Positions 12,371 through 23,201 of a DNA stretch of 64,000 nt are shown piece by piece. A program made the translations under genes and the position numbers. Below the pieces are notes generated by a model that was not told the origin of the DNA, searched no databases, and worked only from the letters and a program-made list of their open reading frames with translations. Source of the stretch: Sweltsa coloradensis. Taxonomy: Eukaryota > Arthropoda > Insecta > Plecoptera > Chloroperlidae. The DNA lies in NCBI GenBank assembly GCA_024449915.1, contig JAMZAV010002173.1, positions 1 to 64,000 of the forward strand, written 5' to 3'. How positions within the stretch are numbered: the first letter of the stretch is position 1; each line of letters begins with the position of its first letter.

Positions 12371-12998
12371 GGCTATTCGACCACGTTTTTCTATTTTCCA
12401 AATATGCTACCAAGTCAAAATATAGTGAATGGCTTTGAAACCTGGCTATTTTATAAAATCAAAACTATTTTTTTTTAAATTTTTCTTATCCGGTACACGG
12501 CCAATATCGCCACCTCAAAATAATTTCAAACTTCAATTCGCCAGGGCACACCATTCAACGTAGGGTGTTGTGCTTTTGTGACATTAATTTTCAACTGTTT
12601 TTCTATAGACTGACTGAGAGAAAAAAGATTTTTTTTAAACAATTGTCTTTCCTGCGATTTTTTTCGTTTGGCGGTACAAATCGGTACAAAATATCGCCAA
12701 AAGAAAAAATTCGCAGGAAAGACAATTGTTTAAAAAAATCTTTTTTCTCTCAGTCAGCCTATAGAAAACCAGTTGAAAATGAATGTCACAAAAGCACAAC
12801 ACCCTACGTCGAATGATAAAGTGCCTTGGCAAATTGAAGTTTGAAATTATTTTGAGGTGGCGATATTGGCCGTGTACCGGATCAGAAAAATTTGAAAAAA
12901 ATAATTTGATTTTCTAAAATAGACAGGTTTCAAAGCCATTCACTATATTTTGACTTGGTAGCATATTTTGGAAAATAGAAAAACGCGGTCGAATAGCC
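12371..12998. mobile_element. Near-perfect palindromic fold-back transposon with TTAA duplication
   Basis: The whole 628-bp element is one long inverted repeat. GGCTATTCGACCACG...at the left is mirrored by ...CGCGGTCGAATAGCC at the right, with arms of about 300 bp and a central loop of only about 30-40 bp near 12685. TTAA lies directly outside both ends (12367-12370 and 12999-13002). TTAA duplications are typical of piggyBac and Kolobok elements. The GG start fits piggyBac (usually CCY) poorly, so the superfamily is open. No coding capacity; ORFs on both strands mirror each other. Confidence 0.85.
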
Positions 12999-13160
12999 TT
13001 AACTCTATGAGGGACATGCGTGACTAGTAAAGCCAGTGCACTGCTCACTGAACATAGTTTAGTAACAATTGGATTTAACCTACAATCCGCTCCTTGATCC
13101 AAACCTCCTATGAGTCGACTTTATTCTTATGATTGCTTCACATGGACTATACTTGTCTAA

Positions 13161-13425
13161 ACCGACAGAGTTGGCTCGAGCGCTAAGCGCTCGACTCTGA
13201 TTCGGGAGGTCCCGGGTTCAAATCCCGTCGAGACCGGCAATCCTGACTGAAGGTTTTTCTCGAGGTTTTCCTCAGTCGTTAATGCGAATGCAAGGGATTG
13301 AGTCCTCAGACATCCCTTCACAATTGTCCTATCCGCAATATACCTAGATAGTCACATGTGTACGGGTCACACCGGTTAAATCTTATGTGTACACCCTTCA
13401 GCGGACATCCTTAAAAAATTTATTA
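13161..13425 (+). repeat. tRNA-derived SINE (family 1), best head copy
   Basis: The head reads GTTGGCTCGAGCGCTAAGCG, with a perfect polymerase III B-box GGTTCAAATCC (TCCCGGGTTCAAATCCCG) and anticodon-like arm CTCTGATTCGGGAG. It is followed by the family body GGCAATCCTGACTGAAGG, TTTTCCTCAGTCGTTAATGC, AAGGGATTGAGTCCTC and ACATCCCTTCACAA. At least seven other copies or fragments share this body in the window. Non-autonomous; retrotransposition would depend on a LINE. Confidence 0.8.
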
Positions 13426-13517
13426 TATTTTAACCTGAAGAATCTAATAAGCATTTTCGTGTCAACTCTACTTATAAGCTACTTACACACACTCATACAC
13501 ACACACAGGTTCATTTT

Positions 13518-13603
13518 TTGTGGGAAGCCTGCACAGGGTGCAATGTATGCTCCTCTTTAGTGTCAAACTAGGTATATAAGAGGGAGGAATGTTCAAGGAC
13601 TCA
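13518..13603 (-). repeat. SINE family 1, 3'-end fragment
   Basis: GGAAGCCTGCACAGGGTGCAATGTATGC and GTCAAACTAGGTATATAAG are the reverse complement of the family-1 3' end (see 58060-58290). Confidence 0.65.
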
Positions 13604-13954
13604 AACTCATGCATGCTCATTTTACGTGGTTTCAGATGTCGCAACCAATTTTAGTCGCATCTATTTGTGATTTTATTTAATTGTGTAAAAATTAACTATG
13701 AAGGCGTCTATCATATCACATTTCCAATAATTGATTACAGAAAATAAACAAAAAATAAATTCAACTTTCTTGAATTAAGAATCTGTCAAAATGATCAAAA
13801 ACACTCAAATAACTACGCATTTTCTTATTGATCTATGATAAATGTTGAAAATCTGATATGATAGACGCGTACATATGTCCTTCATTATCAAGTATGCCAA
13901 GTTGTATTCAGATGCAATGATTTATGGCTGCAGGACAGGAAACGCGCTGAACAT

Positions 13955-14045
13955 CAGAAAACCTCAGAAAAAACTTAAGTCAGGATTGGCGGTCTCGACG
14001 GGACTTGAACCCGGGACCTCCCGAATCAGAGTCACGCGCTAAATT
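13955..14045 (-). repeat. SINE family 1 head, inverted copy
   Basis: GTCAGGATTGGCGGTCTCGAC and GGACTTGAACCCGGGACC carry the B-box and the junction to the body in reverse orientation. It abuts a plus-strand SINE at 14047, forming a head-to-head pair. Confidence 0.65.
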
Positions 14046-14046
14046 C

Positions 14047-14240
14047 ATGCGAACGTGTGACCCTCTAGCCAGGGAGGTCACAGGTTGGAATCCCGCCACC
14101 GGCAATCCTGACTGTAAGTTCATAACGAGATTTTGTTCAGTCGTCAATGCGACTGTAAGCGATTGACTCCTAGTAAACAGCCCTTGGGTATTCCCTTCAC
14201 AGTGTTGTCCTAAACTGTTATAGACAAAGAGGGATGTGCC
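14047..14240 (+). repeat. SINE family 1 variant with altered head
   Basis: The head has CCAGGGAGGTCACAGG and a B-box-like GGTTGGAATCCC. The body (CGGCAATCCTGACTG...CAGTCGTCAATGCGAC...GTAAACAGCCCTTGGG) is clearly family 1. It appears to be a different or diverged subfamily from 13161-13425. Confidence 0.6.
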
Positions 14241-14249
14241 TGCATTCCA

Positions 14250-14391
14250 CACTGAGCTCTATGTACTTACGTCGACTGCGCAAGCTATATTGTAACCTTG
14301 AAGCCAACATGGGCCTAAAGCGATGGCCGTAAAGGCATAAATGTTATGGGCGGATTGGGCGGCCATTCTATACGTCCCTCGATTATATTGC
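14250..14391 (+). repeat. Interspersed repeat W (copy 2)
   Basis: Direct match to 7021-7142: CACTGAGCTCTATGTACTTACG, TTGTAACCTTGAAGCC, GGGCCTAAAGCGATGG, TACGTCCCTCGA. It directly follows a SINE, so the two may have a shared origin. Confidence 0.6.
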
Positions 14392-14621
14392 GATTCCATT
14401 GCGATTGCACCGCCGTCTAGATCTAAATCTTAACGTCCAGATGGCGGTTTATGGCTAGCCTATTTTGAGGTTATGTTGACTAGTAGACCTACATTACAGT
14501 GGTCTATTATCAGGGTCACTCAGGATGCCTAGGAATAGTGTTTTTTTTTTTAAATTAGGTGTAATGGCCTTGAAATCTAGGTTCATTTCGGCCAGTTAAG
14601 ATGCTATAATTGCGATTTTCA

Positions 14622-14764
14622 TATTCGAGAGATGAGTGGTGATAGATGAAGGGTGAAGGACAATTACAAAAAAAAACATGCCTTATGCGGGACTCGAACC
14701 CACGTCCCCTTGGTGCCGTATTCCTCGGACCTACGCCCTAACCGAATACGCCACCGCGGACGGC
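14622..14764 (-). repeat. tRNA-headed SINE (family 2) sharing its tail with the 5S SINE
   Basis: On the minus strand the head reads GTCCGCGGTGGCGTATTCGG, with an A-box-like segment and a perfect B-box GGTTCGAGTCC preceded by a class-II-like extra arm (Ser/Leu-like). After a T run, the tail CTTCATCTATCACCACTCATC...CTCGAATA follows. That tail matches the 3' part of the 5S-derived SINE at 48468-48887. Confidence 0.7.
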
Positions 14765-14873
14765 CGGAATAGTGTTTACTGCAGTGATACACTAAATAAA
14801 CTTATAAACACAGGTCAGTGACACAGGTGAACGAATCTATTATGTTTAGTTATTTTGAATCTGCCTCTGATTA

Positions 14874-14963
14874 GGGACGTAGGCGATGGCGGACGGCCAA
14901 CTTCCGCCGACTTCATTTCTCAACGTTTGCCAGGTATGCATGCGCACTCCACGTAAGTATATA
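14874..14963 (-). repeat. Interspersed repeat W (copy 3), interrupted
   Basis: TTAGGGACGT and GCGCACTCCACGTAAGTATA, continuing after 16007 as AGAGCTCAGTGGCATTCC, form an inverted, shortened W copy. Its interruption by the element at 14964-16005 gives an empty site (GTAAGTATATAGAGCTC versus GTAAGTACATAGAGCTC in copy 2). Confidence 0.55.
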
Positions 14964-16005
14964 CACTCAAAAAACTGTATGGTTGGAACAACCAAAATAA
15001 TATGGGTTGAAGCATTTGGTTATCTTATAAGTGTTGAATTAACTATATTTTAGTTGGGTGACCACAAATAGTTGATGAAAGGAGGTTAGGAAACTATATT
15101 ATTTAGTTAAAAAACTTTATGGCTGGAACTACCCAAATAAATGTTAAATTAACTATTGTTCAAAAAACTGAATGGTTGGAACAACCAAAATAATATGGGT
15201 TGAAGCATTTGGTTATCTTATAAGTGTTGAATTAACTATATTTTAGTTGGGTGACCACAAATAGCTGATGAAAGAGAGGTTAGGATAACTATATTATTGA
15301 GTTAACAAACTTTATGGTTGGAACAACCAAAATAAGTGTTGAATTAACGCTATTTTAGTTGGTAACTACAAAAAGCTGCTCAATACTGGCAAATCGCATT
15401 CATTTCCCAGCAATGCTCGTAGAGTAGTGGTTAAGGTCATGGCTTCCTAACTACATGTGTTCTCTCTGTCCCAGGTTCGAGGCTCGGTGGGCGCAGGATT
15501 TTAACAACTCGCTTTCTAATGTACATTGCTATTCCAGGTGCTACATAATGAATGGTAAAAGTCATTCATGCAGGAACATTCTCCTTCGTATGTAGATTAA
15601 TTAAATTCGTTACATTTATTCATTTTTATATTATTTGCCGCAAAATGAGTGGTGGGGGGAGATGAGGAGGTCACCGACAACTATATATTTAGTTATATCA
15701 ACCTACTTTATGGGTTAAAAAAATTAAAGTGACGGCTCTGTAACCAATTTGTATAGTCAAAACAACTACACGAAATAGTTATTCCAACCAAATATTGGTT
15801 ATGCATACTAAAATAATATGGTAATACGAACAACTTGTATTTGTTGTTTTATTTTATTTTATTTATTTATTTATTTCAACTAGTAAAAGATTAACTAAAT
15901 TATTTGGTTACAATAACCCATAATATAGCAGGCTAATAGTTTACCATATTATTTGGTTCACTAACCCAAATATGGGTTATTCCAACCAAACAGTTTTTTT
16001 GAGTG
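14964..16005 (+). mobile_element. TIR transposon (CACTCAAAAAAACTG ends, TA duplication)
   Basis: Left end CACTCAAAAAACTGTATGG; right end CAGTTTTTTTGAGTG; TA on both sides (14962-14963 and 16006-16007). The empty site comes from the interrupted W repeat. The interior repeats the terminal module: GGTTGGAACAACCAAAATAA and ...TTAGTTGGGTGACCACAAATAG occur twice about 190 bp apart, with a third partial copy. At about 15410-15497 a tRNA-like segment (TAGTGGTTAAGGTCATGG, GGTTCGAGGCTC) looks like a SINE remnant. A TA duplication suggests Tc1/mariner-like specificity; no transposase is visible. Confidence 0.75.
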
Positions 16006-16007
16006 TA

Positions 16008-17472
16008 GAGCTCAGTGGCATTCCACCATAGGAAGGTTTACCATCCGGAAATTTTAAGAAAAATCAAGCGTAAGCTATACTTGAAATACTAATTTCATTC
16101 TTTAGATTGTATCTTGCATAGCTACATCAAAATTAAAACAAATAACATATTGCATATACATTTATAAATTTAATACATATTTATATAAAAGAAACTAGAA
16201 GAACAGGTATACATAACACTGCTCTTTATCAATATTTTCTTTGTGATATTTCGCCTTTTATTAAAAAATCTTTACCACATACATATTTACCACACTTATT
16301 CAAATGCTATCACACATTAATTGTTTTCACGTCTTAACCCGGGTAAAACAGTTCTATGTATATTGCAAATAATAATTTATTTCGTTAAAAACATAACGAT
16401 TTAGAGGATTTTTAGAAGGATTCATGTCGAATTGTTTATGGAAAGAAAAATACAGTCAAATTCCGGGATGTTCAAGATTTCTTTTGCTTAATATGGATTT
16501 ATTTTTAAAATTATGAAAAAAGTTAATTTCAGGAACGAAACTCAAATATTTGAAACATGTATTCAAATGTGATCAGATAACGCATAATGATCACTTCCAA
16601 TACGTCATTGAACCTGAACTGCGCTGAGCTCTTCCTATCTTATCCAGCTCCAATGACGTAAGTTCTTACGTGTAACACGGAAGACCGATGTTTGCTCCAA
16701 GAATTCAGTAAAAGAGAGAATAAAGTTTCTCATATTTCCTGCTTTGAAGACGGGTGGCGCTTCACCGTGTCGCTGGCGGCTGGAGGGGGGTGGGGTGGGG
16801 GGTGGGGGGCCTTAAAGCGTGTATGCAACCCATCACTCTAATCCGTTTTAAAACTCCTTTTTACCTGGAGTACATAAAAGTACGCTAGCAGCTCTGTTTA
16901 CACTGTCGTCTGTCCAATAATTGAATGAGCCCGTGCATGCATATCTCCCAGCCTGACCGTGTTGACTCTAGCGTCTCGCTGGCTGTCTGTGGACCTAGTC
17001 ACGTCTGCCAACACCGCGCGAACCACGGCTTCAAGCTCACTAGCGAGAAAAATAAATTAAGTTTTTATAACCAGATTATATAACCAGATACGGCAATACC
17101 TTAGTTAATTGTTCGAGAGTATTTAATAAATGGTTAATTGGTGGCGTATGAAAACTGTTCTTAGTAAAATTCATATATAACTTGACATTATTACGCAATA
17201 CGTACAACAAAATTCCGAAATTTACAAATTTTGATGATTTTACAAAAATCCAAAATCCTAAAAATCCATTTACCTAATTAATTTAGACTTTTTTTATATA
17301 TGCCCCTATATATTATATACATGACCATTACATATGTGCAAAGGCTGGTAACCATCTAATAAAAACTGACTTCAGGAAAAAGTTTCAGAAAAAATCACTG
17401 GTATTGCAGACTTAAAAGAAAGCAGTAAATATTATTATGAAAGACTTATATACTCCGAGTCAATACCAATAA
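16008..17472. other. Non-coding interval with diverged repeat traces
   Basis: 16335-16560 is weakly similar to the TAA-flanked element (TTAACCCGGGTAAAA, TTCCGGGATGTTC). 16785-16810 is a G-rich run. No gene recognised. 16660-16672 contains ACGTAAGTTCTTACGT, a short palindrome. Confidence 0.4.
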
Positions 17473-18073
17473 CTAGGAAAACGCTAAAGTCCCGCCGCGT
17501 TGATGGATGAGCATTTTAAAGTTTTTAGTTTGCGTGGGATACCTTTACTTTTTCAAGTGCTTTGTTTTGTTGCCTACGCATTGTAGGTGATTGCTGTCAA
17601 GTTTCTATTGTTTCTTGTCAATTGGTATTATTTACCGTAAAAAACTAATATTAAAAGCTTTATTTCTATGGATTCTGGCTAACTTTTTCAACTTTTTCTT
17701 TTAAAAGGTACTACATCACCATAACCTTAATGTACATGTATAATATGAACGTTGTAGCCCCACCCGTTTGGTCAGAATTGGCCCAAATGACACGAAAATA
17801 TCGCACAAAAAATCGAAAAAAATCGTAAAAGTACGATATTCATGAGAAATATTTCTTCGATTGTACCCAAAAACGTGGCAAGTCTAAGTTCAGAGATTTC
17901 AAAGGTCCTGTCAAATTTTCATCAAGATCGCATATGCCGTTTGCCCGGTAGAGAGTGAACAAACAGACAAAAATACAAAACAAACAAAAAAAAAACACCC
18001 AAGCTAAATTTTTTGGGGGGTCAGTGAAATTGAAGTCTTCGCTTCACTTGCTTCGTTTGCTACGCTCATCCAA
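17473..18073 (-). mobile_element. Helitron2-like element, type I (copy C)
   Basis: 601 bp. Read on the minus strand it begins TTGGATGAGCGTAGC, contains CAATTTCACTGACCCC and GCAAACGGCATATGCGATC, and ends CATCCATCAACGCGGCGGG...TTTTCCTAG with host T next. Complete by the end criteria. No coding domain. Confidence 0.8.
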
Positions 18074-18884
18074 AAAGGTTTTCGTAAAATGTCAGACTAC
18101 CAAATAAAGATAAGTGAGTGTTCTTAATAAAAATATGACATCTATCACAGGAATTAAGTTCTGCAAAGTAAGTTTGTTGGGTTAATAAAACACTCCAGGT
18201 TAATATAGTGAAATAACTTCTCAGTTTTCGTTTCGTTTTCGTACTTTCCTATTACATAGTAACACTACGTGAGGAATGCATGTGCTCGTATTTCATCATT
18301 TATCCCCATCATAATCGCGCGCCCAATAACGCGAACCAGCCGTATTACCACGCCGTTGATTGAGTCATTAAAAGGCGAGAAATAAAGCAAAGAGGCCAAA
18401 CAAAAAGCGAATTGAGGTGAAACTACATTAATTTTTATACGGTATATCGTGTAAATTATGAACGGCGTTCTTTTATTTTAATCGGCAAATAAATTATTCC
18501 TATAACGGTTAGAATATACATTTATGATGCAATGCAAAACGATAACAAAAATAAAGTTAAGAAATATCGTTCAAGATAAAATAACACAAAAACGGATTGT
18601 AAAGTTGGAGTGGCTTTTTTCATAAATGGCCTACTCTTTATTCTTAGTTATACGTAGCATAAATTGATACATTGCGTTGGTAAAAAAATATATGAAAGAT
18701 AATAGGGCATTACACTTCACAATGTGGTGACGATGTTAAATACATATGAGATCACCACATCACTCACAAGCCAACTTGGAATAAAAAGAATGTTGATTAG
18801 TAATCATATATTAGGGAGCAAAGTTCCCCCACAAGCATGACTTTTCTGTCTGTTCATGCATCCATTTACTGTTAAGGTAGATAG
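18074..18884. other. Unassigned AT-rich interval
   Basis: I see no gene, no named repeat and no RNA gene here. Confidence 0.4.
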
Positions 18885-19015
18885 CTGGGTTATTAACGAC
18901 TGAGAAAAACCACGGAAAAAACTTCAGTCTGGATTGCCGGTCTCTTCGGGATTCTAACCCGGGACCTCACGAATCAGAGTCGCGTGCTTAACGCTCGAGC
19001 AGGTCTGTAAAGTTA
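18885..19015 (-). repeat. SINE family 1, head and proximal body
   Basis: TTCAGTCTGGATTGCCGGTC and AACCCGGGACCTCACGAATC match the reverse complement of the family-1 head/body junction. It is followed by a C run (about 19017-19030). Confidence 0.6.
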
Positions 19016-19039
19016 GTCCCCCCCCCCCCCATGTGGAAA

Positions 19040-19283
19040 TGTCACATTTTTTAACCTTTTTAATATTTAATTCATTAATGAATTGCATTTAAAATCATTT
19101 TCAATTGTTATCAAAATTGTTGTTTTTTAATGCATTGTTGTTTTAATATTACTTTTTCGAATATATTTATACTTAACTGTAGTTCATTGTTGTGTCTGCA
19201 TCTATGTAATTACAATTATTTAGTTGTCCTTTGTAAATCAGTTTTTTAACTGAATAGGATAGACGTTAAATAAATAAATAAAA
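19040..19283 (+). mobile_element. LINE 3' end with (TAAA)n tail (family L1a, copy 1)
   Basis: AATGCATTGTTG, CTGCATCTATGTAATTA, TTATTTAGTTGTCC and AACTGAATAGGATAGACGTT followed by AAATAAATAAATAAA recur at 26400-26655. A shared 3' untranslated region ending in a short tandem tail, with 5' truncation, is the signature of non-LTR retrotransposon copies. The clade cannot be named from the 3' end alone. Confidence 0.7.
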
Positions 19284-19760
19284 TTGTGCACAAAAAATGT
19301 GGCCGCAATTGAATTCCGGGGGGGGGGGGGGACAGCTTCACAGGAAGTTTATCGCCCCTCCACCACTGACGGTGGTCGAACATGGAAAGTACTATCTCAC
19401 GCGGGGACAACAGGTGTTCTGTTCTGCAAGAGAAACCACCCCAAGAAAGTCACAAGACAAAGAATGGATGCAAATTGCTACACAATTTATTCACATATTC
19501 CGGACAAAACTCGCAGTCGGAGCTAAAGAAAGTTTTTACTGTATTTTATCATCGTAAAACAACGTCCATAGCATACGATATAATGGTTAGAGAAGAGAAT
19601 TAGAAAGTATCATCATTTGGCAACAATGTTCTGAAGATGGCATCGTGCAGATGCTAAATCACTCGCACAAAAAAAACATTTCGGAAGGATGTTGGCTATA
19701 GGGTACACAGCAGTTTTGTCCGGTTTGACGGAACTCGGTCGTTAGGGTGCTAAGGTCATT
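19284..19760. other. Unassigned interval
   Basis: A G run at about 19318-19331, then sequence without a recognised repeat. Overlapping small ORFs at 19284-19603 in three frames have no conserved motif. Confidence 0.35.
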
Positions 19761-19764
19761 GTGA

Positions 19765-19905
19765 ATGAGATGTCTGAGGACTGTTTGAAGAGTACCCACT
19801 CCCAGCATGCACCTTATCGTCTGAAGGAAACCTCGGGAAAACGTTTCAGTCAGGATTGCCGGTGGTGGGACGCGACCCCGAGACCTCCCGCATCAAAGTC
19901 ATCTC
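19765..19905 (-). repeat. SINE family 1, diverged
   Basis: GAGATGTCTGAGGACTGTTT, CGTTTCAGTCAGGATTGCCG and GACCCCGAGACCTCCCG are family-1 landmarks in reverse order, with extra divergence in the middle. Confidence 0.55.
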
Positions 19906-19961
19906 ATCAAAGTCGGGCACATTGAGAGAGGAATATCACATCGCTCAGTGGTGGGCTACGC

Positions 19962-20410
19962 CAGTGGCGTAGGAACCGGGTGGGGCAGGGGGGCAATTCC
20001 CCCCACAAGTTTGGTCCAGGGGGGGGGGGGGGCAGGGGGGCAAAACTTATGTGGTTTAAGTATTAGTCCCAGAATGTATGGAGTAAAATATGCACTTACA
20101 TTTTTGCAATTTGACAGTCACCATGGTAAAACGAATATGTTTGCCTGTATGCTTCGTCATTAGATAAAAAATTAGGTTGAAATATACTAACATGGGCCAC
20201 TTCTTTAGTTTTTAGATCGCAGATAGTTGCAGGTAAACGTCGTTTACAGTGTCCGAAAGCAGTTAAAACAATGACGAAAAAACTGCAATGTGGTGATTTA
20301 AAGGCCTCCAGCGGCTAGGGCATGGCCCCAAAAGCCACCTACCGCCAATTAAATCTCCTAATTGATTTGCCCCCCCCCCCCCCAACTTTCAAAACGTTCC
20401 TACGCGCCTA
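19962..20410 (+). mobile_element. Intact hAT-type G-tract MITE with 8-bp duplication
   Basis: 449 bp. Begins CAGTGGCGTAGGAACCGGG and ends CGTTCCTACGCGCCTA. The exact octamer GGCTACGC lies on both sides (19954-19961 and 20411-20418), diagnostic of hAT-type integration. G runs sit inside the left end and C runs inside the right end. It is the reference copy for the interrupted element at 5078-6898. Non-coding. Confidence 0.88.
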
Positions 20411-20418
20411 GGCTACGC

Positions 20419-21190
20419 ATCATAGGGTCATGGTATACAGACGATGTGCCGTGTGATCTGTATAGGATATAAACCTGTTGTATTATTTTTATTGTTGGGT
20501 TCTTTGAAATTAATGTTATTTCAACACACAACTTGTACTTAATTTATTTTATTAATAAACAAATAAGGTTTCGAAATAAGGTTTTAAGTCGATATTCATT
20601 GCAACCAAATAGTAGATTACTAGTGGAAGGCTACATTAATGTAATTAAGTATTAAAGTTACAAATAACGTAAACTAATTCGGACTCAGTAATAAACAAAC
20701 AAAGTCACTTCATATGTTTTCAGCAGAGTACTAATTAACACAACAAATATGTTTCTTTTTAAATTGGTAAAGTGGAGCCATTACACTGATAATAACTTAC
20801 ACATAAATAGATCATGCCATAAGAAGTTTCAACTTTCAATATGAGTTACATATTTAGTATCGGCTCCCCTTTAAAAGTTTCAAGTTAACGACTCACAACC
20901 GCAGTATGAGCTATGAGTCCTATATGATTGATTATAGCGACACAAATAGGTTTTGTACTTAAATGCTTATTTTCAATCTTAAATTCATTTTGTTTCTAAT
21001 TGCCTCTGAATAGTTGGATTAAACCGCATCATTCTAGACCTTTTCAGAAGCGGTTGGGCTTTAATGAAGTTATCACAGAGTCGTAATTATAGAAGTTGGT
21101 TATAGCTGAGTCATTAGGCTTCATACACGACATTAATTGATAAAATTACGTTGAAATGAAATCAAAACGAAACACTGAACAAAAGTATTA
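20419..21190. other. Unassigned AT-rich interval
   Basis: No recognisable gene or repeat. Confidence 0.4.
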
Positions 21191-23099
21191 TTGGATGAGC
21201 ACAGCGAAGACTTCGATTTCAATGACCCCCCAAAACATTTAGCTCCCGTGTTTTTTATTTGTTTGTCTGTTTTTTTGTCTGTTTGTTCGCTCTCTACCGG
21301 GCAAACGGCATATGCGATCTTTATGAAAATTGGAGTGGACCATCGAAATCTCTGAACTTAGACCCGCCACGTTTTTGGGTACAATCAAAGAAATATTTCT
21401 CATGAATATCGTACTTTTACGATTTTTTTTCGATTTTTAGTGCGATATTTTCGTGACATTTGGGTCGATTCTGACCAAACGGGTAGGGCTACAACGTTCA
21501 TTGGATGAGCGAAGCGAAGAATCCATTCTACTACACTGGAGAAAAAAATCCGGAATGTTTTTTTTTTGTATTTTTGTCTGTTTGTTAACACGATTCCGGC
21601 TGAACCGAAACTCCAATTGCGATGAAATTTTCTGGAGGCCTTCGAAATCTCTAAACTTAGAACTGCACGTTTCGAAAAATCGATCGAAAAATCATTTCTC
21701 ATGAAAATCGCAATTTTACGATTTTTTCAAGAAAAAAAATCTTCGACTTATAACACCTACATGCTTTATTCGATTGTAATGATTTTTTCACAGAACTTTA
21801 ATTTTATGAATTAATATATTTGTGTGACATTTGAGCGCAATCGAAAAATTATTTCTTATGAAAATCGCAATTTTACGATTTTTTAAATTTTTAAAACATT
21901 CTTCGAATTATATCACCTACATGCTTAATCCGATTGTAATGATTTTTTTACAGAACCTTAATTTTGTGCATTAATATATTCTTGTGAAATTTGAGCGCAA
22001 TCAAACAATTATTTTTCATAATAATTGCAATTTTATGATTTTGCTATGATGTTGCAAAAATGCTAAGGCTTTTACAATTTTCATATTTTTTTTAAGTAAA
22101 AGATGTTTTAGATAAAAAAAAACAATACATCTAAACATTCACCAGACGGATTTTATAATTTTCGTTTTGTTTGATAAATATGATTTATTTCCTTTGCATT
22201 GTTGAAAAATGTATGTTTTTTGTAACAAATCTATATTTCCCATATTTTAATTAAAAAGCTATAAATCTCATCATAAAAGTGTCTAGTGAATTTGTCAGAA
22301 TAAGACTTGTGAGCATATTAAAAAATAAATTATCCTTTTATCTTAAAAACTGTAGATGAAGCAGGAATAAACGTTAGCAAATGTGCTAGAATAAAAGTTT
22401 TGAGATAATAGCATTTAAAGTTTATATTTATGTTGTTTTTTTAGTAAATTTGAGTGTAACATAGCCTTAAGGTTCAGTTTATTTATTTTACATGAATTCA
22501 CTGGACCTTTTAAACCTGTTAATATAGGCTTCTTTAAAATTGACTAAAATTGTTATGAATAACACTCTATACAGCCCTAGATTAGGCTTAATATCTGTAC
22601 CGGTAAGCCATTTTCCCATGCAAAATAGCATGCAGCGCTCAAGAAAAAAAATCATTCAATGCTTTTAGCATTATATCAGCATAAAATAAATTTATGTCGT
22701 CAATAAATAAAATAGTTAACTTAAAAAACAATTAAAACGATAATAATGCAAAATTGCTGGTTTTTCATACATTTTCAGTGAAATTTAAACAATTACGCTC
22801 ATCCAACAACGCGCCTAAAAGGGGTTTGCAAAGCTTCCTAGTATTTAACATGGACATTGAGGTAATGGTGATGCGATGCATTTTGAAAGAAAAAGTTGAA
22901 AAAGTTAGCCAGAATCAATAGAAATAAAGGTTTTTATATAAGTTTTTTTAGGTTTATAAAAAAAAGAAACTTGGCAACAATCAACTACAATGCGTTCAAA
23001 AAGCACTTGCAAAATTAAAGAGATCCCACGTAAACTAAAAAATTACATAAAATCTCATCCATCAACGCGACTAAAAAAAGCGTTTGCGAATCTTCCTAG
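21191..23099 (+). mobile_element. Helitron2-like element, type I (copy D), interrupted
   Basis: Left end TTGGATGAGCACAGCGAAG at 21191. The right end ATCAACGCGACTAAAAAAAG...TCTTCCTAG is at 23099, host T next. A complete type II element (21501-22841) sits in the middle, splitting ACAACGTTCA|TATTTAACATGG. Unbroken type I copies read ACAACGTTCATATTTCACATGG, so the original site can be read exactly. Net length without the insert is about 568 bp. Confidence 0.82.
21501..22841 (+). mobile_element. Helitron2-like element, type II (copy E), nested in copy D
   Basis: Starts TTGGATGAGCGAAGCGAAG, then ATCCATTCTACTACACTGG and AAAAAATCCGGAATG (type II leader). Ends TCATCCAACAACGCGCCT...GCAAAGCTTCCTAG. At 1341 bp it is the longest copy. 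It has two tandem internal units of about 160 bp (CTTATAACACCTACATGC near 21745 and 21908) and about 0.75 kb of extra AT-rich sequence not seen in other copies. Confidence 0.82.
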
Positions 23100-23201
23100 T
23101 TTAAATAATACGTAGCAAAATGAACAACCATTCAACTAGGAATAGAACCACAAATACAGCGTCCTAAAGTTATCAACGAAAGGAGATTGTGTTTCAATTG
23201 A

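Noticed and set aside
12565..12832. Two ORFs on opposite strands with near-identical protein
   Set aside because: They are mirror images produced by the palindromic element.
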